DNA of 64,000 nt, taken from positions 798,540 through 862,539 of the forward strand of contig NZ_JAMKYL010000001.1 of NCBI RefSeq assembly GCF_027158465.1, in the 5' to 3' direction. Shown piece by piece: positions 16,699-25,788 of this stretch. The stretch is from Oxalobacter paeniformigenes. GTDB lineage: Bacteria > Pseudomonadota > Gammaproteobacteria > Burkholderiales > Burkholderiaceae_D. Under the pieces are notes generated by a model that did no database searches, had not been told where the DNA came from, and was given only the letters and a program-made list of their open reading frames with translations. Every line of letters starts with the position of its first letter. Positions within the stretch are counted from its first letter, which is position 1. The translations under genes and the position numbers were made by a program.

Positions 16699-18186
16699 TC
16701 ATCCGGTCACCATAAAAGCGAAACGCAAAACGAACAACAGACAAAGTATCACCGTCAGACAGTGAATCTGCCGGATACGTCCCATCAGCAAGCCGATCAA
16801 CACATAGGTTATCAGGCCAAACGCGATACCATTGGCAATGGAATAGGTAAACGGCATGAAAACCATCGTGACGAAAGAAGGAATGGCCGAAGTCATATCC
16901 GAAAAATCCACTTCCCTGACCGACCCCATCATCAATACCCCGACAAATATCAGGGCCGGTGCCGTCGCAGCGGCAGGAATGACCGTAATCACCGGTGCGA
17001 TCACCAGCGATGCCAGAAACAGTAAAGAAGTCACCAGTGCCGTCATCCCGGTTCGCCCTCCTTCGGCAATACCGGTACTGGATTCGACAAACACCGTGGC
17101 AGTGGAAGAGCCGAGGCAGGCACCTGCCGTCGTGGCGATGGCATCGCACATCATCGCTTCTTTCATGCGCGGCATATCACCGTTCCCGTCGAGCATTTTC
17201 GCCTGTTTCGCCGTACCGAGCAGCGTACCGATCGTATCGAACATATCGACCAGCGAAAAAGAAATGACGATCATGATGACGGTGAGCGCCATTTCAAACA
17301 AATTCGATGTATTCCGGAAAAGGCCTGCAAAATCCATATTGAACAGTGAAATTTCCCGGAAATCCTGCATCTGGCCGGTCAGATTGAATGAAAACTCGTG
17401 CAGTGCCGTCAATCCGAATGGTATCCCTGCCAGTGTGGAAACCAGAATACCGATGAAAATCGCCCCCCTGATTCGCCGTGCGAACAGCACACCGGTTACG
17501 ACCAGTCCGATCAGTGCCACTATCGCGGAAGCGATCATCCGGTGATATTCCACTACCGGATACTTCATACCGCCCGCCATGATCATGCCTGCCGCATCCC
17601 CAGTATCGTTCCAGAGCGAAAAATCGATCATGCCGACAAAGGTGGCACCGTTGGAAACCACGATCGAGGCATTTTCCAGACCGATCAGTGCCAGAAAAAG
17701 CCCGATGCCAGCCGACATGGCAGCCTTGACAGGTTGCGGAATCGCCCTGACACAGGCTTCCCGGAAACCGATGGCCGTAATGAAAATGAACAAGAGACCG
17801 GAAATAAAGACCATCGCCAGCGCCTGCTGATACGAATATCCCATTCCCAGAACGACGGTATAGGCAAAAAAGGCATTGAGTCCCATACCCGGTGCCTGCG
17901 CGAACGGTACTTTGGCATAGACTGCCATCAACAGCGTTCCGATGAACGCGATCAGGCAGGTCGCGAAAAACACGCCATTGGCCACTTGCGCGGCATAGAC
18001 AGTCTCACCCCGAATGATGAAAGGCGCGGACAGAATCTGTGGATTGACCACCAGAATATAGGCCATCGCAAAAAACGTCGTGATACCCGCCAGAATTTCG
18101 GTGCGCATCGTCGAACCGCTTTCGCTGATTCCGAAAAAACGGTCGGGGAAATTTTTTTCCTGTCTTTGCGTTTTTTGTTCAGCCAA
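16699..18186 (-). CDS. NCS2 family purine permease (AzgA/PbuG-like)
   Basis: A 495-residue permease with about 12-14 transmembrane helices. It has GMGLNAFFAYTVVLGMGYSYQQALA in the N-terminal half and the paired GSSTATVFVESSTGIAEGGRTG signature of adenine/guanine/hypoxanthine transporters. It begins with a TTG codon: AAGGAGGG lies six bases upstream and no ATG is in a suitable place. It directly follows the guanine deaminase gene (62 bases), so uptake and deamination of guanine are probably co-expressed. Confidence 0.9.
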   Translation of the reverse strand: MAEQKTQRQEKNFPDRFFGISESGSTMRTEILAGITTFFAMAYILVVNPQILSAPFIIRGETVYAAQVANGVFFATCLIAFIGTLLMAVYAKVPFAQAPGMGLNAFFAYTVVLGMGYSYQQALAMVFISGLLFIFITAIGFREACVRAIPQPVKAAMSAGIGLFLALIGLENASIVVSNGATFVGMIDFSLWNDTGDAAGMIMAGGMKYPVVEYHRMIASAIVALIGLVVTGVLFARRIRGAIFIGILVSTLAGIPFGLTALHEFSFNLTGQMQDFREISLFNMDFAGLFRNTSNLFEMALTVIMIVISFSLVDMFDTIGTLLGTAKQAKMLDGNGDMPRMKEAMMCDAIATTAGACLGSSTATVFVESSTGIAEGGRTGMTALVTSLLFLASLVIAPVITVIPAAATAPALIFVGVLMMGSVREVDFSDMTSAIPSFVTMVFMPFTYSIANGIAFGLITYVLIGLLMGRIRQIHCLTVILCLLFVLRFAFMVTG

Positions 18187-18248
18187 TATATTCCCTCCTT
18201 TTCACCAGCCGCACCGGCATCTGCCGACATCACCTTCAGATGCCGGTT

Positions 18249-19520
18249 TCATCCGAAAATTTTTCTGCCTTGCACATATTTTTGCCGGATACACCGGTCA
18301 TCCCCCAGATAAACCAGCCGTTCCAGCCGTTTTTCGGGAGCAAGCGGTCGCAACGAAGGCCACAATGTATCATCAAGTACCAGCGCATCGAATTCATATC
18401 CCGCCTCGAAACTGCCGACCTTGCCGAAAAACGCGCCACCACCTTTCGTCGCCAGATAAAACGCTTCCGGCAACGTCAGCGGTTTGCAACCGTCATCGAC
18501 CAGACGCCAGTACAGTCTGGAAACCGAAACGGCATCGGCGACGGCACGAAACCCCGACAGGGAATACCCGCCCGCGATATCGCTGCCCAACCCGACAGAC
18601 AAACCGTTTTCCAGATATTTCCTGACCGGAGCGATACCGGACGAAAGATTGACATTGGACTGCGGACAATGCGCCACGAAAACCCCTCTTTCGCGCAACA
18701 ATTTTATTTCGGCATCCGAAGAATAGACACAATGCGCCATGACTGTCGGTCCCCCGCTGCCGAACAGGCCGAAGCGGTCATACACATCCCCGTAACATGT
18801 ACTGTCTGGAAAAAGCGCTTTGACCCAGTCCACTTCGCCGGGATTTTCCGAAAGATGCGATTGCACAGGCAAGCCGTATTCTCCCTGCAATCGCCCCAGC
18901 CCCGCCATCAGGGCCGCACTGCAAGACGGCACGAAACGTGGCGTCAGAATCGGCGAAACATACCTGAACGCGGACAGACTTTGCCTGATCCATGCCACGG
19001 TCGCCGCCAGCGAGTCCGCCGTCGTCTCGACATAATCATCCGGACTGTTCGCATCCATATTGACCTTGCCGACTTTTGTGACCAGACCGGTTTTTTCCAG
19101 CATTCGCATCAGCAACAATGTGGTATCTGGATGTATCGTCGCGAAAATGCAGGCCCGTGTGGCGGTCGAATGTTTCAGATCGTCAACAAACACCCCGTAA
19201 GCCTTTTCCGCATAAACCATATCGCCGTAACGTGATTCTTCCGGAAAGGTATAGGCACGCAACCAGTCCAGCAATTCCATATCCATGCCCAGTCCGCGAA
19301 AAGCATACTGTGGTGCATGCACATGCAAATCCGTCATTCCCGGAACGATCAACGCACCGCTGCTATCTTCCACCGCAATACCGGCATAACGGGCTGGCAA
19401 AGTATCGAATATCCCTGCCACATGACCATCCTCGCAAACAAGATAATGATCCTGAAAAGATTCCAGGCGGGACGGACCCGCCGTATAAAGCAGATTTCCC
19501 TTGAGTGCAAATGTTTTCAT
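18249..19520 (-). CDS. guaD: guanine deaminase
   Basis: A 423-residue amidohydrolase that converts guanine to xanthine. The metal ligands and substrate loops are visible: PGMTDLHVHAPQYAF (HxH), TPRFVPSCS, QSHLSENPGEVDW, HCPQSNVNLSSG and GLGSDIAGGYSLS (Asp). Length and motif order match bacterial guanine deaminases. The ATG at 19520 is taken; a TTG at 19532 is an alternative. It forms a purine-salvage operon with the downstream permease. Confidence 0.93.
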   Translation of the reverse strand: MKTFALKGNLLYTAGPSRLESFQDHYLVCEDGHVAGIFDTLPARYAGIAVEDSSGALIVPGMTDLHVHAPQYAFRGLGMDMELLDWLRAYTFPEESRYGDMVYAEKAYGVFVDDLKHSTATRACIFATIHPDTTLLLMRMLEKTGLVTKVGKVNMDANSPDDYVETTADSLAATVAWIRQSLSAFRYVSPILTPRFVPSCSAALMAGLGRLQGEYGLPVQSHLSENPGEVDWVKALFPDSTCYGDVYDRFGLFGSGGPTVMAHCVYSSDAEIKLLRERGVFVAHCPQSNVNLSSGIAPVRKYLENGLSVGLGSDIAGGYSLSGFRAVADAVSVSRLYWRLVDDGCKPLTLPEAFYLATKGGGAFFGKVGSFEAGYEFDALVLDDTLWPSLRPLAPEKRLERLVYLGDDRCIRQKYVQGRKIFG

Positions 19521-19796
19521 CAGGCTGTTCAATACATGAGCATTATCGTAAAAACGTCATTATAATCGGCCGCTTTTCCGGGAAACGGCACCTGCCTGCC
19601 TGATGGCTGGCACATCCTTGCCGATACCATGACCATCGAAGATTCCGCATGCCTTTCATCCCGCCGCAACAGCAGTCCTTTCAGAAAAACATGTATTGAA
19701 AATACCTTCCCTGCCCATCACCGGCAAGCAGAGATCGGAAAAGCATTGTATCCTTAGGCATTCAATCCGGATTCATTTTTCCGTTACGGAGTCTGC

Positions 19797-20471
19797 ATGA
19801 AACTGTTCGACATTATCGGTCCCGTCATGATCGGCCCATCGAGTTCCCACACGGCAGGCGCCGTCAAGATCGGACTGGTGGCACGCAAGCTTTTGGGCGA
19901 AAAACCGGTGAAAGCCGATATCAAACTGCACGGCTCGTTCGCCATGACCGGTGCGGGGCACGGTACGGACAGAGCCATCGTCGCCGGTTTGCTGGGAATC
20001 CGTCCGGATGACGAACGTATTCCGGAAAGTTTCGACATCGCTCGCAAGGAAGGCCTGTCGTTCGACATCGACACCACCCACATCCCCAACGCCCATCCGA
20101 ATTCCACCCTGATCTCGCTTGAAGGAGACCATGGCCGCAAGCTGGAAATCGTCGCGTCCTCGCTGGGTGGCGGCCGCATTCTGGTCTCCCGCCTCGACGG
20201 CATCACGACAAATTTCTCGGGCGACGAAAATACCCTGATCGTCCATACCCACTACGACAGGCCGGGTCATGTCGCACTGGTGACCTCCGCACTGGCGCGT
20301 TACGGAATCAATATCGCCACCATGCAGCTCTATCGCCGCTCCAAAGGTGGACAAGCCGTCATGGTCATCGAATGCGACGATCCCATCCCGCCGGAACTGG
20401 TTGAAAAACTGGCTGGTATGGAAGGCATACTGAAAATCACTTACCTCAATCAGGAACAGGACAGGGGCTGA
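19797..20471 (+). CDS. sdaAB: L-serine dehydratase, beta subunit
   Basis: A 224-residue subunit of the two-subunit iron-sulfur L-serine ammonia-lyase. It starts with the family hallmark FDIIGPVMIGPSSSHTAGA and ends in an ACT domain (about 148-220, YDRPGHVALVTSALARYGIN). With the alpha subunit encoded one base downstream it deaminates serine to pyruvate and ammonia. GGAG precedes the ATG. The arrangement is the Firmicutes-like split form, not the fused SdaA of enterics. Confidence 0.93.
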   Translation: MKLFDIIGPVMIGPSSSHTAGAVKIGLVARKLLGEKPVKADIKLHGSFAMTGAGHGTDRAIVAGLLGIRPDDERIPESFDIARKEGLSFDIDTTHIPNAHPNSTLISLEGDHGRKLEIVASSLGGGRILVSRLDGITTNFSGDENTLIVHTHYDRPGHVALVTSALARYGINIATMQLYRRSKGGQAVMVIECDDPIPPELVEKLAGMEGILKITYLNQEQDRG

Positions 20472-20472
20472 T

Positions 20473-21366
20473 ATGGCATTTCAATCCGTCAAACAACTGC
20501 TGGAACGTGCGGCTGCTGAAAACCGGCCGCTGTGGGAAACGATTCTGGAAGACGACATCCATTCCCAAAATCTCAACCGTGAAGAATCCCTGGCACGCAT
20601 GCGTTATTTCTGGGAAGCGATGAAAGCGTCGGTGGACAGCTATCACCCTGCCGACCGTTCCAACAGCGGACTGGTCGGCGGTGACGGAGAAAAAGTCCGC
20701 ATCGCCAGCGAAAAGGGACTTCTGTTCGGCGGCACCTTTTTCAACGAAGTCGTATCCGAAGCCCTGAAAGTCAGCGAAAGCAATGCCTGCATGAAACGGA
20801 TCGTCGCCATGCCGACGGCAGGATCCTGCGGTGTCATTCCGGCCGTTCTGGTACCACTCATCAAAAAACGCGCGATTCCCGACGACACCATCATCGAGGC
20901 CCTGTATGTAGCCGCCGGCTTCGGACAAATCATCGCCACCCGTTCATCCATATCGGGAGCCGAAGGCGGTTGCCAGGCGGAAATCGGTACGGCTTCGGCG
21001 ATGGCCGCCACCGCACTGACCCATCTGGGCGGCGGAACAGGCCAGATGTGTTCATATGCCTGCGCCATGGCATTGTCCAACCTGATGGGACTCGTCTGCG
21101 ATCCTATCGCCGGACTTGTGGAAATCCCTTGCGTCCAGCGCAATGTCATCGGTGCCGTCAATGCCCTGTCCTGCGCCAATATGGCACTGGCAGGCATCGA
21201 ACACAAAATCCCTGCCGATGAAGTCATCGACGCCATCCGTGCCGTCGGAGATTCCATGTCCTCCGACCTGAAAGAAACGGCACGCGGAGGGCTTGCCAGC
21301 ACACCGACCGCCCGCATCATCGTAAAAGAACTGATCCGCAAAAACCAGTTCCATTCCGAAAACTGA
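20473..21366 (+). CDS. sdaAA: L-serine dehydratase, iron-sulfur alpha subunit
   Basis: A 297-residue catalytic subunit. Conserved cysteines expected to hold the [4Fe-4S] cluster and active site occur in MPTAGSCGVIPAVL, EGGCQAEIGTASAMAA and GLVCDPIAGLVEIPC. It starts two bases after the beta-subunit stop, so the pair is translated together. The complex makes pyruvate from serine. A GCGCCTG/CAGGCGC hairpin at about 21376-21405 lies between this gene and the convergent metE. Confidence 0.94.
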   Translation: MAFQSVKQLLERAAAENRPLWETILEDDIHSQNLNREESLARMRYFWEAMKASVDSYHPADRSNSGLVGGDGEKVRIASEKGLLFGGTFFNEVVSEALKVSESNACMKRIVAMPTAGSCGVIPAVLVPLIKKRAIPDDTIIEALYVAAGFGQIIATRSSISGAEGGCQAEIGTASAMAATALTHLGGGTGQMCSYACAMALSNLMGLVCDPIAGLVEIPCVQRNVIGAVNALSCANMALAGIEHKIPADEVIDAIRAVGDSMSSDLKETARGGLASTPTARIIVKELIRKNQFHSEN

Positions 21367-21414
21367 CCTTGGCACGCGCCTGCACAGGTTCGCCGGCACA
21401 GGCGCATGTTCATG

Positions 21415-23712
21415 TCAGCACATCGCCTTGCGCATGACTTTGGCGCTGGCCACCATATTGGACAGCGCTTCGATCACTTCCCGCCACTGCCGGGTTTTCA
21501 GTCCGCAATCCGGATTCACCCACAGCTGTTCCGGTGAAATGACACCTGCCATCCGCTGCAACAACGCTACCATCTCATCGACCGAAGGCACGCGCGGCGA
21601 GTGAATATCGTACACACCGGGACCGATCTCGTTCGGATAGCGGAAATCGCTGAATCCCTTGAGCAAATCCATATCGCCGCGGCTGGCTTCCAACGTGATC
21701 ACATCGGCATCCAGACTGGCGATATCAGGCATAATGTCGCCGAACTCGGCATAACACATATGCGTATGAATCTGGGTATCGTCCCGTACACCGCAAGACG
21801 CGATCCTGAAAACGCGGCATGCCCAATCCAGATACTCGCGCCACTGCGCGCGGCGAAGCGGCAAACCTTCGCGCAAACCGGGCTCATCGATCTGGATGAT
21901 ACCGATACCCGCATTTTCAAGATCCCTGACTTCATCGCGGATAGCCCACGCGATCTGTTCCGCCACGACAGAACGTTTTTCATCATCGCGAACAAACGAC
22001 CATTGCAAAATCGTGACCGGTCCCGTCAACATCCCCTTGACCGGCTTGTCCGTCAGACTTTGCGCGAATTTCGTCCATTCCACCGTCATCGCACCCGGCC
22101 TTGAGACATCCCCGTAAATCACCGGCGGTTTGACACAACGGGAACCATAAGACTGCACCCAGCCGTTGAACGTTATCGCCATCCCGTCCAGCAAGCCGGC
22201 GAAATACTCGACCATATCGTTGCGTTCCGGCTCCCCATGAACGAAAACATCCAGTCCCAGCGACTCCTGTTCGGCGATACAAAAGGCGATTTCGTCCTGC
22301 ATGGCTTTCGTATAATCGCTTTCGTTCATGGCACCCCGCTTGAACGCGGCACGTACCGACCGGATTTTCGCCGTCTGCGGAAAAGAACCGATCGTCGTTG
22401 TCGGAAAAGCCGGCAAACCGAAACGTTTGCGCTGCAAGCGCTGACGAACACCGAAAGGTGAATGGCGATGATCCACCCCGTCGCCTGCCTTCGCCATCCT
22501 TTCCATGACACCGGCATGGTGTACCCAGTCCCCTTTTCTCAGCCCGACTGTCTGGCGCGATGCTTCCAGCGCCCCTGCGACCGCACCATCCCCTTGCCGC
22601 AACGCCTGCCTGATCACCCCGATCTCGTCGAGTTTTTCAACCGCAAACGCCAGACACTGTTTCAGACGCTCATCCATGGCCGTTTCGCCTTCCAGCGAAA
22701 ATGGAACATGCAACAGCGAACAGCTTGATGAGACCCATACATTCGGTCTTTCCACCAAACCCGGCATGCGCAAAACCGACAACGCCTTGTCCAGATCGGT
22801 TTTCCAGATATTCCGTCCATCGACAATCCCGACAGACAAAATCTTTTCCTCAGGCCACATCCGCAAGATGTCCGGCAAATCCTTTCTTCCCCTGACCGCA
22901 TCGATATGCAAGCCATCGACCGGCAACGAACATACCTCGGCGACATGATCGTCCAGAGAAGAAAAATAAGTCGCCAGCAGCAATTTCACACCCTGACCGG
23001 ACAATTCCCCGTATGCGCGCGAAAAAGACGACAGCCACTTCTCCCCAATATCCAGTCCGAGTACCGGTTCATCCATCTGGACCCATTCCACACCCTCATC
23101 ATGCAACCGGGACAAAATCCGGCGATAAACCGGCAACAGCCCCGGCAACAGCGAAAGACGGTCGAACCCTTCGGCTTTTTCCCTTCCCAGATACAGGAAA
23201 CTGACAGGCCCCAGCAAAACAGCCTTCACGGCATGACCAAGCGCTTTCGCTTCTCTCACTTCAGAAAACAGACGCTCGCTCGATAATGAAAAAGCGGTTT
23301 CCGGCAAAAATTCGGGAACGATATAGTGGTAATTCGTATCGAACCATTTGGTCATCGACATGGCCTGTCCCGACTTGCCGTCAGTAGCTCCTCTCGCCAT
23401 CGCAAAGTAACGAACCAGCTCAGGAACATCGGGCGTAAAGCCGAAACGTGCCGGCTCGCACCCCAGCATCTGGACATGGTTGAGGACATGATCGTAAAAA
23501 GCGAAATCGCCGACCGTCACCCAGTCCAGCCCCGCTTTTTTCTGCAACGCCCAGTGCGCAGAACGCAGACGTTTTCCCATCGCTTCAAGATCGTCCGCAT
23601 CATGAAAACTTCCATCCGTACAGGAAACGGACTTCCAGTACGTCTCTAGCGCCGATTTCAGCTCCCGCTGTACTCCCATTCGCGGAAAACCCGGAATATG
23701 ACTGCAAACCAT
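21415..23712 (-). CDS. metE: cobalamin-independent methionine synthase
   Basis: A 765-residue MetE, which transfers methyl from methyltetrahydropteroyl-polyglutamate to homocysteine. It has the family's duplicated barrels. Catalytic-domain motifs are TTTIGSFPQT, VHGEPERNDMVEYF, MLTGPVTILQWSFVRDD, IQIDEPGLREGLPL, and the zinc ligands in IHTHMCYAEF and NPDCGLKTR. The ATG at 23712 with an AAAGGAA site is preferred over a TTG at 23733. It is divergent from the LysR gene and thus likely activated by it. Confidence 0.95.
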   Translation of the reverse strand: MVCSHIPGFPRMGVQRELKSALETYWKSVSCTDGSFHDADDLEAMGKRLRSAHWALQKKAGLDWVTVGDFAFYDHVLNHVQMLGCEPARFGFTPDVPELVRYFAMARGATDGKSGQAMSMTKWFDTNYHYIVPEFLPETAFSLSSERLFSEVREAKALGHAVKAVLLGPVSFLYLGREKAEGFDRLSLLPGLLPVYRRILSRLHDEGVEWVQMDEPVLGLDIGEKWLSSFSRAYGELSGQGVKLLLATYFSSLDDHVAEVCSLPVDGLHIDAVRGRKDLPDILRMWPEEKILSVGIVDGRNIWKTDLDKALSVLRMPGLVERPNVWVSSSCSLLHVPFSLEGETAMDERLKQCLAFAVEKLDEIGVIRQALRQGDGAVAGALEASRQTVGLRKGDWVHHAGVMERMAKAGDGVDHRHSPFGVRQRLQRKRFGLPAFPTTTIGSFPQTAKIRSVRAAFKRGAMNESDYTKAMQDEIAFCIAEQESLGLDVFVHGEPERNDMVEYFAGLLDGMAITFNGWVQSYGSRCVKPPVIYGDVSRPGAMTVEWTKFAQSLTDKPVKGMLTGPVTILQWSFVRDDEKRSVVAEQIAWAIRDEVRDLENAGIGIIQIDEPGLREGLPLRRAQWREYLDWACRVFRIASCGVRDDTQIHTHMCYAEFGDIMPDIASLDADVITLEASRGDMDLLKGFSDFRYPNEIGPGVYDIHSPRVPSVDEMVALLQRMAGVISPEQLWVNPDCGLKTRQWREVIEALSNMVASAKVMRKAMC

Positions 23713-23780
23713 GAATTTCCTTTCTTTCAACAAAATACGGTTGGAAAATCATAGTCACCCGTATATCATTATTCAAATGA

Positions 23781-23795
23781 AAGTTTTTAAAACTT
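23781..23795. promoter_or_regulatory. putative MetR operator between metE and metR
   Basis: A perfect inverted repeat AAGTTTTTAAAACTT (7-bp arms around one base) sits in the 99-bp gap between the divergent metE and LysR genes, flanked by TGA and TCA. LysR proteins bind such dyads to activate the divergent gene and repress themselves. The sequence does not match the enteric MetR consensus TGAANNNNNTTCA exactly. Confidence 0.45.
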
Positions 23796-23811
23796 ATCAT
23801 AAGATTTTCTA

Positions 23812-24723
23812 ATGATAGAACTGAAACATCTGAAAACCCTCAGGGCATTGCGCAAAACGGGCAACCTGACACGGGCGGCCGACATGCTTCATCTGACGCA
23901 ATCTGCCGTATCGCAACAAATTCGCCTGCTGGAATCCAATTACGGTCTGCTTTTCGAGCGAAAAAGCGTGCCAGTCGCTTTTACCATCATCGGACAACGT
24001 CTCCTGGAACTGGCCGACACCGTCATACCTGCCATCGAAGATGCGGAACGCAACCTGATCCGCCTGAAAGACGGTACGGCCGGTACACTGAGAATCGCAG
24101 TGGAATGCCATACCTGTTTCGACTGGCTCATGCCCGCCATGGATATATTCCGTTCGCGATGGCCTGAAGTCGAACTCGATATCATCTCCGGTTTTCATGC
24201 CGATCCCGTCGCGTTGCTGCACCAGCACCGTGCCGATCTGGCGATCGTCGGCGTTCCGGAACCGGAAACCGGCATCGCCTTTTCCCCGTTGTTTCATTTC
24301 GAAATCCTGGCCTTGCTTGCCAGACACCACCCATTGAACAACGAACCGTTTTTGCGCCCAGAACACTTCGCCACGGAAACCCTTATCACCTACCCCGTCC
24401 CCGACGATATGCTCGACATCATGCGACAGGTTCTCCTGCCTGCCGGCATCTCTCCCGAACGCCGCACATCGGAACTGACCGTCGCTATCCTTCAGCTTGT
24501 CGCCAGTGGACGCGGTATCGCCGCCTTGCCGCTATGGGCCGTCAAAAGCTATCTGGACAAACAATATGTCGTTTCCAGACCGATCACGGAAAAAGGACTG
24601 ACTGGCAAACTGTACGCAGCCACCCGCTCCGACATGAGCGATAAATCCTATATCCGCGATTTCATCCGGCTTATCCGTGAAAGAAGCCTGTGCGAACTGC
24701 CGGGAATCCGGCTGCTGAACTGA
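23812..24723 (+). CDS. metR: LysR family regulator, MetR-like
   Basis: A 303-residue LysR-type regulator. The N-terminal helix-turn-helix LTRAADMLHLTQSAVSQQIR matches MetR closely and is followed by a periplasmic-binding-like effector domain. MetR activates metE in response to homocysteine. Its position, divergent from metE across a short AT-rich gap, supports the name. Confidence 0.88.
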   Translation: MIELKHLKTLRALRKTGNLTRAADMLHLTQSAVSQQIRLLESNYGLLFERKSVPVAFTIIGQRLLELADTVIPAIEDAERNLIRLKDGTAGTLRIAVECHTCFDWLMPAMDIFRSRWPEVELDIISGFHADPVALLHQHRADLAIVGVPEPETGIAFSPLFHFEILALLARHHPLNNEPFLRPEHFATETLITYPVPDDMLDIMRQVLLPAGISPERRTSELTVAILQLVASGRGIAALPLWAVKSYLDKQYVVSRPITEKGLTGKLYAATRSDMSDKSYIRDFIRLIRERSLCELPGIRLLN

Positions 24724-24887
24724 CGCCCGTTGGCCAGTCATCCCTTCATGAAACCATGCAAAGTACCGATTTCTTGCCGGACATCGTCACGATTCGGCGA
24801 TAATGATGGTAAAGTGCTGATTCAATATAACGTACCGTTCCCGTAACCGGAACGGTTTTTCCCAACGCCCTAACCGGACTTGACAAC

Positions 24888-25643
24888 ATGAAAAGCAATT
24901 TTCCAACCAACCTGCACGAATTCGACTTTTCAATGATGCCGCCGTCCATTCTCGGACATCTGACCTTCCAGTTCAAAACCCCGGATCAGCCGCCGCTTCC
25001 ACCGGGCGCACATTTCCTGAACGTCCCGCTCGGACAGGAAGGTGAACGCGATACGCTCCTGATCGTCCCTGAGGGGCTGGATACCGGCAAACCGGTCAAG
25101 CTGCTCGTCATGTTCCATGGCGCGGGGGGCAGTGCCGAAAAGGTGCTTCCGTTTTTTAAGGAACACGCCGAAAAAAACGGGTTTTTGCTGATGCTGCCGC
25201 AATCGACCTATCCGACATGGGATTTGACCATCGGCGGCAACGGTCCCGATCTGGAACGACTGGAAAGAGCACTGGAAAAAGTCAATTCCCACTTTGATCT
25301 CGACAAGAACCATTTCGGTTTTTGCGGTTTTTCCGACGGCGCGAGCTATTCCCTGTCTATCGGTCTCTCCAATGGCGAAACCGTTTCCCATGTCATCGCC
25401 CTTTCCGGCGGTTTCATGAATCTCTACGTCCCGCGTGGCCGTCCGCTTGTTTTCATCGCGCACAGTCCGGAAGACGAACAGCTGCCGATGGATACCAGTG
25501 GACTGTATCATTATCATGAACTGAAAAAAGCCGGTTACGATGTGGAATTTCTGGAATTTCACGGACGACATGTCATCCATCCCCACGTCGTCGAAAAAGC
25601 CATCCGCTTCTATCTTGACCGTTCCCTGAACAGGCCACAATAA
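24888..25643 (+). CDS. alpha/beta hydrolase (phospholipase/carboxylesterase-like)
   Basis: A 251-residue alpha/beta hydrolase. The oxyanion segment MFHGAGGSAE lies near residue 82, the nucleophile motif GFSDGAS near 146, the candidate acid in AHSPEDEQLP near 200, and the histidine in FHGRHVIHP near 228. No signal peptide is visible, so it is probably a cytoplasmic esterase. The substrate cannot be inferred; PHB-depolymerase-like and LPL-type esterases both fit. Confidence 0.8.
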   Translation: MKSNFPTNLHEFDFSMMPPSILGHLTFQFKTPDQPPLPPGAHFLNVPLGQEGERDTLLIVPEGLDTGKPVKLLVMFHGAGGSAEKVLPFFKEHAEKNGFLLMLPQSTYPTWDLTIGGNGPDLERLERALEKVNSHFDLDKNHFGFCGFSDGASYSLSIGLSNGETVSHVIALSGGFMNLYVPRGRPLVFIAHSPEDEQLPMDTSGLYHYHELKKAGYDVEFLEFHGRHVIHPHVVEKAIRFYLDRSLNRPQ

Positions 25644-25699
25644 CGTATTCCCATTCCGGCAACGTTTTTCTGACGCCGTTTGTCTTCTTGTTGTCATCG

Positions 25700-25747
25700 C
25701 TGCCAAAAATATCCCCCATATTGGCAGTGATGGCAGTTCATGGCAGT
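25700..25747 (+). promoter_or_regulatory. cluster of four TGGCAG/CTGCCA motifs upstream of the Fis-type regulator
   Basis: TGGCAGT occurs at 25722-25728, 25731-25737 and 25741-25747, spaced 9-10 bp. CTGCCAA at 25700-25706 forms an inverted repeat with TTGGCAG at 25721-25727. The same motif recurs as three direct repeats at 28795-28825. A relaxed sigma-54-like GG-N10-GC element (25741-25756) overlaps the last copy. Likely binding sites of the adjacent regulator (autoregulation). Confidence 0.5.
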
Positions 25748-25788
25748 ATTGCGGCATCGCTTTTCCGAAACAGACCGTAGAGGCTGCC

